From: an uncultured Sphingobacteriales bacterium | Lineage (GTDB): Bacteria > Bacteroidota > Bacteroidia > Chitinophagales > Chitinophagaceae | NCBI GenBank assembly: GCA_937871285.1 | Contig: CALMQS010000092.1 | Location: 1-32,578, forward strand | Reading direction: 5' to 3' | Length of the DNA: 32,578 bases | Part shown: in pieces, positions 18,001 through 25,312 of the stretch | Numbering within the stretch: the stretch's first letter is position 1 | Layout: each line of letters starts with the position of its first letter | Notes under the pieces: model-generated | Seen by the model: only the letters and a program-made list of their open reading frames with translations | What the model was told of the DNA's origin: nothing | The model's database searches: none | Program-made: the position numbers and the translations under genes

Positions 18001-19987
18001 CATCTCCGTTAAAATTCATGTCAAATTTGCCTATTACATTCACGTCTTCTTTGGCAAACCCCATCCTTTTTAAATTGCTCCTTTGTATATCGGCAAAGAA
18101 ATTAAATTCAGGCTTATTCGTGTTAAAATCAATATCACCATCAAGCGTAATAATTACATTGGGGTCGTTAACATGAACAGCGCCACGGAAAAGCTTTTTA
18201 TCCATGTGCCCATTCACTACAATATTTTCATAATTATAATCATTATACTGCAAATGAGAGAATATGCCATCCAGGTTTGCATTCAGCGTTTGAGCGCTGA
18301 AACCGCTTCCCTTCACCTTTCCGTTAAAAGAAACAGTTCCCAGGCTGCTCACGCCTATGAAAGTTCCCATATCAAAATTATCCGTTGATATTTTCCCGGA
18401 ATAAGCCGCATTTCCTTTAGCAGGAAATTTCATATTCAGATCGGAAGTAATAGCGCCGAGATTAGTTTGAATAGTACCATAAGTAACAAAGTCGCGCAGG
18501 AAGCCCGTAAAGTTTCCTTTAAATCCTATATTACGGATTTCGTTGAAGCGCGGATCCGTAATCTTTTTCAGATCCGGAAAAATTCCGGCAATGTCATCAT
18601 AAGTAGTGCGAAAAGCATTGGCTTTAAAATCAATATAAGTAGAATCTATATCGGGTAGTCCGGCCATTTTTATATTACCGTTGAGATAAGTGTCTTTGCC
18701 CGATTCAACAATGAAATTTTTAGCATTCAAATGATCTATAGTGCCCTTAACATCTCCTTCCATTCTTATCTGGCGGTTCCAGGTTTTAAGTTCCGGCGCA
18801 AAAAAGGCAATGTCTTTGCTATGCAGTGTACTGCTCTTAAAGCGTCCTTCTAATTTTACATTGCTGATAAAATCGCTCATGTCATCATTAAAGTCATTAT
18901 ACCGCATGGCATAATAATGGGTAAGATGACTGTAAGGCGTTCTGATATCGAGGCTGTCGAATATCATGGCGCCGGGTTGCATTCTGAAAGCAGCAGTAAG
19001 CGATTTAACCGCGAAGCCTGATCTTTCTTTTGTGCTGAGGTTTATATTGGCAAACAACGTATCCTGCAGGAGCGCCACTTTTTTAAACGCCCCGTTAATG
19101 GCGTAAAAATGAATACGGCTGGCATCAAAATAATCGTATGTTTTGCGCTGTACATCCCTGTTGCTTTTAAATACGCCATTATTCAGTGTTAGTTCATTAA
19201 CACGCATTTCCCATCCCCCGGCGTTGAAGGGCCCTGCAACAGTATCCTGTATGCTATCTGTTGTGGATACTGGTAGTTTAGGGCGTCGTCCTGCATAATC
19301 ATATATGGTAAAAACGGGCTCATCAAGCTCAAGGGTAGCGATGCTAACCAGTTTTTTTGTGAAATTAATTTCATCTGCCTTTAAGGCCAGTTGCTGCAGA
19401 TCAAGCTCCATATCCTGTCCGCGCCATTCATCCCTGTGCTTTACATGAATATTTTTAAGCGATATTTCTTTTAATGACAGGGTGATTTGCTTTTTACTTT
19501 GAGCAGAAGGTGGCGATGAAAAATAATCCGCCAGGAACTGGTAATTCCATACGGCATCTACCCGGTGCAGACGAATTGTTGCATCTTCTAATCCTATATA
19601 TTTAAGCTCCGCCTGATCTTTGAAAAAGAACCAGTCGGTAATATTCACCGTTATCTTTCCTGCATACAAAAGGGTGTCCTTTTGCTGATCTTCAATGTAC
19701 ACCCCCTCGAGATTCATTTTATTAAAAAGCGCGAAATTAACATGCCGGATGGCAACTGTAGTATTGAGGTCTTTCGATAGCCGGTGTGTAACCGCTTTTA
19801 CCAGCCAGTTTTGTACGGGTGCACTGTTAACCAGGATAGCCGTCATTACAACCAGGAAGAGCAATGACAGGAATACGACCTTTAATATTTTACGTGTAGT
19901 TTTCAGGCTGGGAAATTGATTTGTAAAAATAGGTAAACCCTTTCGTTGTGCAAATTCAATACCAACAGGAAACGTGAAAATTTGCAT
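15098..19987 (-). CDS. TamB-like translocation/assembly protein (DUF490 family)
   Basis: The 1629-residue protein has one N-terminal membrane span (~35-53), then a very long beta-rich body with an AsmA-like N-terminal part (NWLVKAVTHRLSKDLNTTVAI). Its C-terminal region (ending near the IRRKKAEMKEKEQDKESD tail) resembles the TamB C-terminal domain, including DGDPNQAEINLRAKYIANDV and the NYTRAS segment. Proteins of this fold span the periplasm and are linked to outer-membrane protein assembly or lipid transport. The N-terminus is about 30 residues longer ahead of the span than I would expect, so the true start may differ, but no other in-frame ATG precedes the span. No tamA/omp85 gene is next to it. 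It is the longest gene in the window. Confidence 0.85.
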   Translation of the reverse strand: MQIFTFPVGIEFAQRKGLPIFTNQFPSLKTTRKILKVVFLSLLFLVVMTAILVNSAPVQNWLVKAVTHRLSKDLNTTVAIRHVNFALFNKMNLEGVYIEDQQKDTLLYAGKITVNITDWFFFKDQAELKYIGLEDATIRLHRVDAVWNYQFLADYFSSPPSAQSKKQITLSLKEISLKNIHVKHRDEWRGQDMELDLQQLALKADEINFTKKLVSIATLELDEPVFTIYDYAGRRPKLPVSTTDSIQDTVAGPFNAGGWEMRVNELTLNNGVFKSNRDVQRKTYDYFDASRIHFYAINGAFKKVALLQDTLFANINLSTKERSGFAVKSLTAAFRMQPGAMIFDSLDIRTPYSHLTHYYAMRYNDFNDDMSDFISNVKLEGRFKSSTLHSKDIAFFAPELKTWNRQIRMEGDVKGTIDHLNAKNFIVESGKDTYLNGNIKMAGLPDIDSTYIDFKANAFRTTYDDIAGIFPDLKKITDPRFNEIRNIGFKGNFTGFLRDFVTYGTIQTNLGAITSDLNMKFPAKGNAAYSGKISTDNFDMGTFIGVSSLGTVSFNGKVKGSGFSAQTLNANLDGIFSHLQYNDYNYENIVVNGHMDKKLFRGAVHVNDPNVIITLDGDIDFNTNKPEFNFFADIQRSNLKRMGFAKEDVNVIGKFDMNFNGDDIDNFLGTVSLYDVAVTKSNQTFVFDTLTLSSQLIDQQKILQLRNTEASAFLIGDFTIRELPEAVKQFLNKYYPAYIPPPKKAIKDQNFLFQLDVKNIDQYLSLINPALKGFNNSTIVGSLNSATNLMAVSTMIPYAAYKNLAVHDFRLTGLGNMDSLKLTGIIGNTIVNDSLQFPGSKISIASSNNVSQLNISTAATQTINDARLSAQITNLEDGIKLHFDPSSIVLNEKTWKIDEGGELTLSRSYIDARNIKFSNGDQEIAVVSKHSDVGTWDDVIVEMKKVNIGDFMPFLVKEPRMEGIVSGTVTIEDAFRDMYISSELHAEQFRLENDSIGKIAITGAWDNRSRKATYEAISDNNNYRFSIAGSYEIVDSLHQQINANANFDYTNIHFLEKYLGSIFGNMRGFATGNLRMKGDINKPDYIGTIDVKNAGLKVLYTQCYYTFDSARIVFTPGKIDFGTISLHDTLPQNGKNALNTAQLTGDLQHSNFNNFVYNISINTNRLLLLNTTRSDNSLFYGKAIGKANFRFRGPEDDMRMTITGEPVDSSSIYITSSSSKESGSADYIIWKQYGREMNIDGLGADASQLNIDLNLTANNYTRMYMVLDEITGDIIEATGSGTLKMHTGSSSPFTINGKYTIDRGYYRFSFQEIFKKPFVLLPNEGSYIRWDGDPNQAEINLRAKYIANDVKLSSLYAEQGQTTDPEVSRLKSERTDIDVLCTLKGSLGKPDIYFDIALAANSDVKNSQRLLGDLQRINNDDNEKNKQVAYLIVFRSFAPIGQYNVLQTDATTFAFNTISEYISGYLTSSLKTLLYGIFKDPTLSVNFNYTRASIDPTGTSSGNTVNLTRDNISLQFIKSLLNDKLVITFGSDFNFVSSGSQPALTESTNFLFLPDITAEYKITPDGKFRVSCFYRSNFDALSTTGKRNRAGGSISFRTEFDSDRIRRKKAEMKEKEQDKESDSTVVRLN

Positions 19988-20206
19988 TTAAAATACTCCC
20001 TGTACCCGGTGGGGGCTATAAAGTGGTTAACTTAGGTCAAATTGCACTTGTGCACTGTGCTTTGCTGCTTTTTTGCCCTGTTTACGCTGACTAAAGCCAT
20101 AAGGGGAGGTGATGGAATAGGGAAAGACGGGCATTAAAAAACGCGGTGGAGGAAATGATCATGGAAGCCTGCCTGTTCCCCGGCAGCAATAAAAGGATCG
20201 GGATAA

Positions 20207-20848
20207 CTACTTCGTTCTGAAGAAATAGCCGGCGCTTAGGGTAATCATTCGCGGAACAATTCTGGCATAATAATCATCATTGATGATGCTTCCCAATCCG
20301 TAGCTGTAGCCGGCGGTAATCAGCACATTGCTTTTAAAATAATACCCGGCTTTTGCCACCAGGTTCATTTCAAAGCGGCCGTAAGCTGTATTGGCAAACC
20401 GCATGGAACGTTCCTTTTCACTGGTATTTAAAAATGTTCTTTTCTCCTTTCCCGTAATGGCCACCGATGCCGATGGGCCAAACAAAAAGAAAAAGCCATT
20501 GCCGTCTGACCTGGTATCAAACTGCAGCAACAACGGGATCTCTATATAATGTATCTGCAGTTTAGCAGAGGTTACAGAATCCTGCAGCAAATTATTAAAA
20601 TGTATAGTAAACCCTTTAAGGCTGTACAGCAATCCCGGTGAGAAGTATACATTTTTATCAAAACCGGCTTTTAGCGTGCCCCCTGCATGAAACCCATACC
20701 CGGCAGTAGCCCGGATTGAGGGTCCATCCGGTATTTTAACACGGGCATCCGTTTGTTGTATCCCTCCAAGTATGCCATACGAAACCTGGGCACGGGTAGA
20801 GATAGTAAAGAAAAGAAGAACGGTGTAAATACTGAATGTAAGCTTCAT
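20207..20848 (-). CDS. Small outer-membrane beta-barrel protein
   Basis: The 213-residue protein starts with a clear signal peptide (MKLTFSIYTVLLFFTISTRA, cleavage near AQ at 20-21). The rest alternates in the manner of beta-barrel strands, with motifs such as FHAGGTLKAGFDKNVYFSPG and IEIPLLLQF, as in the outer-membrane beta-barrel (PorT/OmpX-like) family common in Bacteroidota. It ends FRTK, just after an aromatic-rich strand (LSAGYFF). Function is unknown; such proteins are often porin-like or structural. An exact -7 box lies 25 bases upstream. The 219 bases between this stop and the TamB-like start hold no gene. Confidence 0.82.
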   Translation of the reverse strand: MKLTFSIYTVLLFFTISTRAQVSYGILGGIQQTDARVKIPDGPSIRATAGYGFHAGGTLKAGFDKNVYFSPGLLYSLKGFTIHFNNLLQDSVTSAKLQIHYIEIPLLLQFDTRSDGNGFFFLFGPSASVAITGKEKRTFLNTSEKERSMRFANTAYGRFEMNLVAKAGYYFKSNVLITAGYSYGLGSIINDDYYARIVPRMITLSAGYFFRTK

Positions 20849-20873
20849 AAAGACCTAACCTGAAATTAGAGCG

Positions 20874-20881
20874 CAAATGTA
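20874..20881 (-). promoter_or_regulatory. -7 promoter box for the beta-barrel protein
   Basis: The complement reads TACATTTG, exact to TAnnTTTG, 25 bases before the ATG at 20848. No clear -33 TTG. Confidence 0.65.
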
Positions 20882-21077
20882 GGGGTATAGATGGAATTTT
20901 TACTATATAAGTTGCACCGTTGGGCTCAGGTTTTCCGGACCATCATTGCGTTATAATCTTCCGACTTGCTTTTTTCAATAAAAATCCGTGATAGTGGAGA
21001 AAAGATGGAAAATATCTGTTCGCTAAAGCAACCTTTCATTTAAAAAGACTAACTTAAATAACATAAAACCAACAATT

Positions 21078-21647
21078 ATGTTAGACAATCTTTTGAATCT
21101 TGTAAAACAATACGCGGGAGACGCTATTGCAAGCAACCCGGCTATTCCGAATGAAAAAAATGATGAAGTGATTGCTGAGGCATCCAATTCCATTACCGGC
21201 GGCTTGCAGGGATTACTTTCGCAGGGCGGACTGAAAGATGTTTTAAAAATGTTCGGCGGCCAGGGTGAAGGAATTGAAAACAGCCAGGTTACCCGGCAAA
21301 TTTCAGGCGGTTTTGTTCAGAACCTTATGGATAAGTTTGGTTTGGATAACCAGTCTGCAGGAAATATTGCCGGCAGTGTGATACCCGGTGTTTTAAGCAG
21401 CCTGGTACAAAAAACAAATGATGCTAACGACAACAGTTTCGATATCCAAAGCCTGTTCAATAATCTTTCCGGCGGAAAAACTTCAGGGATCAACCTGCAG
21501 GATCTGCTTTCAAAGGTAAAAGGCGGTGCACTCGACCTTGATGGTGATGGCGATACCGATCTGCAGGATTTGCTATTGCTGTTCAATAAAGGCGGAAACA
21601 GCGGCGGTGGCTTAATGGACAAAGTAAAAGGATTCTTCGGATCATAA
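21078..21647 (+). CDS. DUF937-like protein with one EF-hand calcium loop
   Basis: The 189-residue protein begins MLDNLLNLVKQYAGDAI, like DUF937 proteins, and is glycine- and asparagine-rich with amphipathic helices. Near the C-terminus, residues 153-164 form a canonical 12-residue EF-hand/dockerin-type loop (DLDGDGDTDLQD) with acidic residues at loop positions 1, 3, 5, 9 and 12 and glycine at position 6. There is no signal peptide. The loop predicts calcium binding; the biological role is unknown. The TAACTTAA before the start is a poor -7 match. A strong terminator follows the stop by 26 bases, so it is a single-gene unit. Confidence 0.8.
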   Translation: MLDNLLNLVKQYAGDAIASNPAIPNEKNDEVIAEASNSITGGLQGLLSQGGLKDVLKMFGGQGEGIENSQVTRQISGGFVQNLMDKFGLDNQSAGNIAGSVIPGVLSSLVQKTNDANDNSFDIQSLFNNLSGGKTSGINLQDLLSKVKGGALDLDGDGDTDLQDLLLLFNKGGNSGGGLMDKVKGFFGS

Positions 21648-21673
21648 ATAAATAATTAGCCGGATCCGGCGCG

Positions 21674-21713
21674 CACCTATGACTATTTCGTGTGGTCATA
21701 GGTGTTATTATTT
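21674..21713 (+). terminator. Intrinsic terminator after the DUF937-like gene
   Basis: CACCTATGAC (21674-21683) is perfectly repeated in inverse at 21695-21704 (10-bp arms, 11-nt loop), and a T-rich tract starts at 21705. It separates this gene from the metallophosphatase. Confidence 0.88.
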
Positions 21714-21757
21714 CATAATGCAGCAGAAAATATATTTTGTTTTATATTGCACAGGTT

Positions 21758-22591
21758 ATGAAAAGAAGGAGATTTCTACAAAATATGTCAGGCTCAATGC
21801 TATTGCTGATGTCGAACGGAATGATTACACCGGCAAAAGCTGCAGCCATTCGCAAGAAAAGTGTTTTGCGTTTTGCTGTAACTTCCGACGGGCATTATGG
21901 CGAAAACAATACGCCTTTTGAAGCAAATTTTTCAACTATAACCAGTGCGCTCAATACTTTTCATGCAGCCAGCCCCATTGACTTTTGTGTTTTTAACGGC
22001 GACATCATCCATAATAATCCTGCCTTTCTGCTTCCTGCTTCAAAAGCGATAGGGCAATGTAGCATGCCTGTATATGTTACCAAGGGAAATCATGACATGG
22101 TAAACAGGGAAGTATGGAATCAAACCTGGAATATGGATATCAACCATGATGTAGTGCTCGGCGACAATGTACTGTTACTGGGTACTACTGCCGATGAAAA
22201 AGGAAAATATCTGTGTCCCGACCAGGACTGGTTTGCTGCAAAGCTGAAAACATATAAGGATGCCCGCAACGTATTTATTTTCCTGCATATAACACCGGTA
22301 AAATGGACCACACACGCTATTGATTGCCCGTCTTTTCAAAAGCTCCTGCATAGTGCAAAAAATGTAAGAGCCGTATTTAACGGGCATGATCATGACCAGG
22401 ATGGCATTAAGTTCCTGGATAACATTCCTTTCCTGTTTGATGGTCATTTTGGCGGAAGCTGGGGCACAGCATACCGTGGATTCAGGATAGTGGAATTACA
22501 GGAAGACAACAGCCTGCTTACCTATATGATGGATCCGTTTCAAAAACTTGCAGAACTGAGTATTTACCGGCAAAATGCGTTACCAGAATAA
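21758..22591 (+). CDS. Metallophosphatase (calcineurin-like) with Tat-type signal
   Basis: The 277-residue enzyme has the metallophosphoesterase motifs in order: DGH (D44, H46), NGDIIHN (80-86), GNHD (110-113), H177 in FLHITP, and GHDHD (209-213). The N-terminus KRRRFLQ followed by a hydrophobic run to residue ~30 is a twin-arginine signal, so the enzyme is probably exported folded with its metals bound. Substrates of this group include phosphodiesters and phosphomonoesters; none can be chosen here. The ATG at 21758 is preferred over an upstream TTG because it places the twin arginines at the N-terminus. Terminators or gaps isolate it from both neighbours. Confidence 0.87.
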   Translation: MKRRRFLQNMSGSMLLLMSNGMITPAKAAAIRKKSVLRFAVTSDGHYGENNTPFEANFSTITSALNTFHAASPIDFCVFNGDIIHNNPAFLLPASKAIGQCSMPVYVTKGNHDMVNREVWNQTWNMDINHDVVLGDNVLLLGTTADEKGKYLCPDQDWFAAKLKTYKDARNVFIFLHITPVKWTTHAIDCPSFQKLLHSAKNVRAVFNGHDHDQDGIKFLDNIPFLFDGHFGGSWGTAYRGFRIVELQEDNSLLTYMMDPFQKLAELSIYRQNALPE

Positions 22592-22642
22592 ATGCCGTAC
22601 TTAAGCATTATTTTGCGGAAACAGCAGGTTTTATAACCCGTT

Positions 22643-23116
22643 TTACTTATCTAACAAACTTTTAATTTTTTCAAGATATTCAACATCTACCCGGTCTTTG
22701 GAACGGTTAACAGCTTTCTTATTTTGGATAAGATGATTGATGTGAAGAAAGCGTACCTGCACATCTTCAATATTTGCCACTTCAGCCTTTTGATAACAAT
22801 CGTCAAATGACATTCCTTCAAGTCCTTTCATTGTAGTCATGATATCCAGCACAATTCCGGCGGCGTGAAAGCTTGTCCATCCCGGTACAAACCGCATGGT
22901 TTCTATAGTAGGAAAATCTCCATAACGCAATGCCACAAATGCTTTTCTCAGGTTGCGCCTGTTCTCCAAAGTATCTTCTATCCACATATCCAAATCATCG
23001 GTTGTACGATTGTAGCCATGAAAACGGGTAGCTAATCCTCCAACCATAATAAATTTAACATGGTAGTCATTCAGCTTTCTCCAGAAATCCATTAAGGCCT
23101 CATCCATTACGTCCAT
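22643..23116 (-). CDS. Nucleotidyltransferase-fold protein (MNT/AbiEii-like)
   Basis: The 157-residue protein has the minimal nucleotidyltransferase signature: GG (26-27) in IMVGGLA, then D41-L-D43 in TTDDLDMW, and a third carboxylate D91 in GIVLDIM. These positions fit metal-dependent nucleotidyl transfer. Related proteins are toxins or antitoxins of MNT-HEPN and AbiE-type systems or stand-alone housekeeping enzymes. The C-terminus is helical and charged. Start choice among M1, M4 and M9 is open; M1 keeps 22 bases to the upstream gene. It follows a 74-residue unknown protein in what is probably a two-gene operon. Confidence 0.8.
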   Translation of the reverse strand: MDVMDEALMDFWRKLNDYHVKFIMVGGLATRFHGYNRTTDDLDMWIEDTLENRRNLRKAFVALRYGDFPTIETMRFVPGWTSFHAAGIVLDIMTTMKGLEGMSFDDCYQKAEVANIEDVQVRFLHINHLIQNKKAVNRSKDRVDVEYLEKIKSLLDK

Positions 23117-23138
23117 ATGTCAGCTCTTATAATTGTAC

Positions 23139-23363
23139 TTATTTACGCCTGAGCTTGTTGAACATGTTATTCCTGCGTATCATTTGCGTGAAGCGTTGCA
23201 GTTTTTCAATAGCCGGTCTTGTGGCATCGGTTATGAGCCTGTCGTCTTCCGATTCAAAAACAAAACCTTTACTTTGGGAAGGCTTTACATTGTAGCTTTC
23301 GGCAGGATCTTCCAGCATATTGGGTTCTGGATCGGTATACTCATATTTTTTGGATGGTGCCAT
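23139..23363 (-). CDS. Small protein of unknown function upstream of the nucleotidyltransferase
   Basis: I do not recognise this 74-residue protein. The N-terminal half is acidic and polar (YEYTDPEPNMLEDPAES), the middle has FVFESEDDRLITDATRPAIE, and the last 20 residues are strongly basic (FTQMIRRNNMFNKLRRK). It has no signal peptide or membrane span. It starts 16 bases after a perfect 17-bp palindrome and ends 22 bases before the nucleotidyltransferase, an arrangement seen in toxin-antitoxin operons, where the smaller first gene is usually the antitoxin. The functional link is inference. Confidence 0.65.
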   Translation of the reverse strand: MAPSKKYEYTDPEPNMLEDPAESYNVKPSQSKGFVFESEDDRLITDATRPAIEKLQRFTQMIRRNNMFNKLRRK

Positions 23364-23379
23364 TTATAATAACAATAAT

Positions 23380-23396
23380 TAATGTAAGTTACATTA
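23380..23396. promoter_or_regulatory. Perfect 17-bp palindrome, candidate operator of the two-gene unit
   Basis: TAATGTAAGTTACATTA has perfect 8-bp arms around one central base, 16 bases upstream of the 74-aa gene start. Another ATGTAAT half-site lies about 10 bases further upstream. The position fits a repressor site over or next to the promoter. Confidence 0.6.
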
Positions 23397-23469
23397 TTTT
23401 GATGTAATACACCGCTATAAACGCTCATTTCTGCTGCATTGTACCACAGGCTTTTTGATCTCTTATCTT

Positions 23470-25200
23470 TTAATAACCTGCTGCCGAATCATCGCCCCGC
23501 TTATCAGCAACAGCTTCAAAAGTATATCCCCTGCCTGTTTTACTTTTGTCTATTTTAATCAGTTCCGTTCTTCCGATATTACCTCTTCTGCTTATGATAT
23601 AGCCCATTGCCTGTAAAGAATCCGTTACCGCTGCAGGGAAATCCTTTTCAACAAATAGCTCGTCGGGCATCCACTGGTGATGAAATTTGGGCATGTTTAC
23701 CGCATCAGCAGCGCTTAAGCCAAAATCAATAATATTAACAATCGTTTGAAATACGGAAGTAGGGATAGTGGTGCCGCCCGGTGTGCCTGCTACCAAATAG
23801 GGTACCTGATCTTTTAGCACAATCGTTGGGGTCATAGAGCTCAGCATTCTTTTATTGGGCTCAATGGCATTGGCTTCTGTTCCCAAAGCGCCGTACATAT
23901 TGGGCACACCCGGCTTTACGCTAAAGTCGTCCATTTCATTATTCAATAAAAAACCCGCGCCGCTTACTGCCGTTTTGCTTCCATACGACCCATTAAGTGT
24001 AGTGGTAACCGCCACTACGTTTCCCCATTTGTCTGCAATGGAAAGATGGGTTGTTTCCTCACTTTCTGAAGGCAGCTTCCCCGCATGCACCCATTCACTG
24101 CTGCCTGCTTTGCCTGGCACATAGTCTGCCATTCTTTCCTGCAGGTAAGCATCGCTCGTTAAGGTTGCAACAGGCACTTTTACAAAGTCTTCATCGCCCA
24201 TAAATGCAGCCCTGTCGGCATAAGCCCTTCTTTCTGCTTCGGTCATAAGCTGCACGGCCTGTGCTGAATGAAAACCCATTTTGCCGATATCCCGCTGCTC
24301 AATCATTTTCAGGCACTGCTGCAAAATAATGCCCCCACTGCTGGGGAGGGGCATAGATAAAATGGTATATCCCCTGTAATTGAACTCAACCGGCTGCCGC
24401 TCTTTTGCTTCATAATTTTTCAGATCATCTAAGGAAATTATACCATTGGCCTTTTTCATTTCCGAAACAATAAGCCTTGCCGTTTCTCCCTCATAAAAGC
24501 CACTTTGTCCTTTATCGCGGATGCGTTTTAATGTTTCGGAAAGATCGGTTTGCACCAGTGTATCGCCGGCCTTCCATCCATCGTGCTTTATAAAAGCTAT
24601 TTTAGAAGTATTGTATTGCCGGAATTCCTCCTGCGTATGGTTTAGAGAAGCGGCTTCCTCGGCCGTTACAGCAAAACCGCTTTCGGCCAAATCAATGGCC
24701 GGTTGTACCAGTTGCTGAAAAGGAAGGCTTGCGTATTTCATTGAAGCAAACAAACCTGCCACGGTACCCGGTACGCCGGCGGATAAATGACCATGCTGGC
24801 TAAGGCGCATAACAGGATTACCGGCACTGTCAAGATACATATCCCGTGTGGCGGCAGCGGGTGCTTTCTCCCTGTAGTCAATAGCCACTGTTTGCCCGTT
24901 CGTAAGCCGGGCCACCATAAACCCTCCGCCTCCCAGGTTACCTGCACCGGGATACACAACAGCCAGGACAAGCTGTGTAGCTATAGCGGCGTCTACCGCA
25001 TTTCCGCCTTTTTGCAGTATCATTATTCCTGCCTTACTGGCAAGCGGATGCGCCGAAACAACGGCTCCATTGGAGCCTGTGACTTTTTTTTGAATTTGAT
25101 AAGCAAAAGGGTTCAGGGTGCTAACTGCCTGGTTTTTACATCCTGTTTCACAACAAACCGTTCCCGCTAAAACCAAAGCAAAAATGGACGCATATTTCAT
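23470..25200 (-). CDS. ggt: Gamma-glutamyltranspeptidase
   Basis: The 576-residue precursor has the Ggt features: DYREKAPAAA (R110), the autocleavage site before T383 in EETTHLSIAD (T383 becomes the N-terminal nucleophile of the small subunit), NNEMDDF, and GGTTIPTSVFQ near the small-subunit end. It hydrolyses or transfers the gamma-glutamyl group of glutathione and gamma-glutamyl peptides in the periplasm. The N-terminus (MKYASIFALVLAGTVCCETGC) is a signal peptide with cysteines that could mark a lipoprotein, though no canonical lipobox is present. It diverges from the M14 carboxypeptidase gene over a 112-bp gap. Confidence 0.93.
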   Translation of the reverse strand: MKYASIFALVLAGTVCCETGCKNQAVSTLNPFAYQIQKKVTGSNGAVVSAHPLASKAGIMILQKGGNAVDAAIATQLVLAVVYPGAGNLGGGGFMVARLTNGQTVAIDYREKAPAAATRDMYLDSAGNPVMRLSQHGHLSAGVPGTVAGLFASMKYASLPFQQLVQPAIDLAESGFAVTAEEAASLNHTQEEFRQYNTSKIAFIKHDGWKAGDTLVQTDLSETLKRIRDKGQSGFYEGETARLIVSEMKKANGIISLDDLKNYEAKERQPVEFNYRGYTILSMPLPSSGGIILQQCLKMIEQRDIGKMGFHSAQAVQLMTEAERRAYADRAAFMGDEDFVKVPVATLTSDAYLQERMADYVPGKAGSSEWVHAGKLPSESEETTHLSIADKWGNVVAVTTTLNGSYGSKTAVSGAGFLLNNEMDDFSVKPGVPNMYGALGTEANAIEPNKRMLSSMTPTIVLKDQVPYLVAGTPGGTTIPTSVFQTIVNIIDFGLSAADAVNMPKFHHQWMPDELFVEKDFPAAVTDSLQAMGYIISRRGNIGRTELIKIDKSKTGRGYTFEAVADKRGDDSAAGY

Positions 25201-25312
25201 CGGAAAGTTTTTAAGGACGGGAAGTTACTAAAAGAATTTTGATGGTATGCGTGGCTTATTCCGTGGTTTATGCCCGATGGTTTCTTAAATTGCCGCATCA
25301 AATAAAAGCTTC

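Noticed and set aside
22600..22640. Possible terminator between the metallophosphatase and the nucleotidyltransferase
   Set aside because: Only a 4-bp GGTT/AACC stem is visible; it is not distinguishable from chance.
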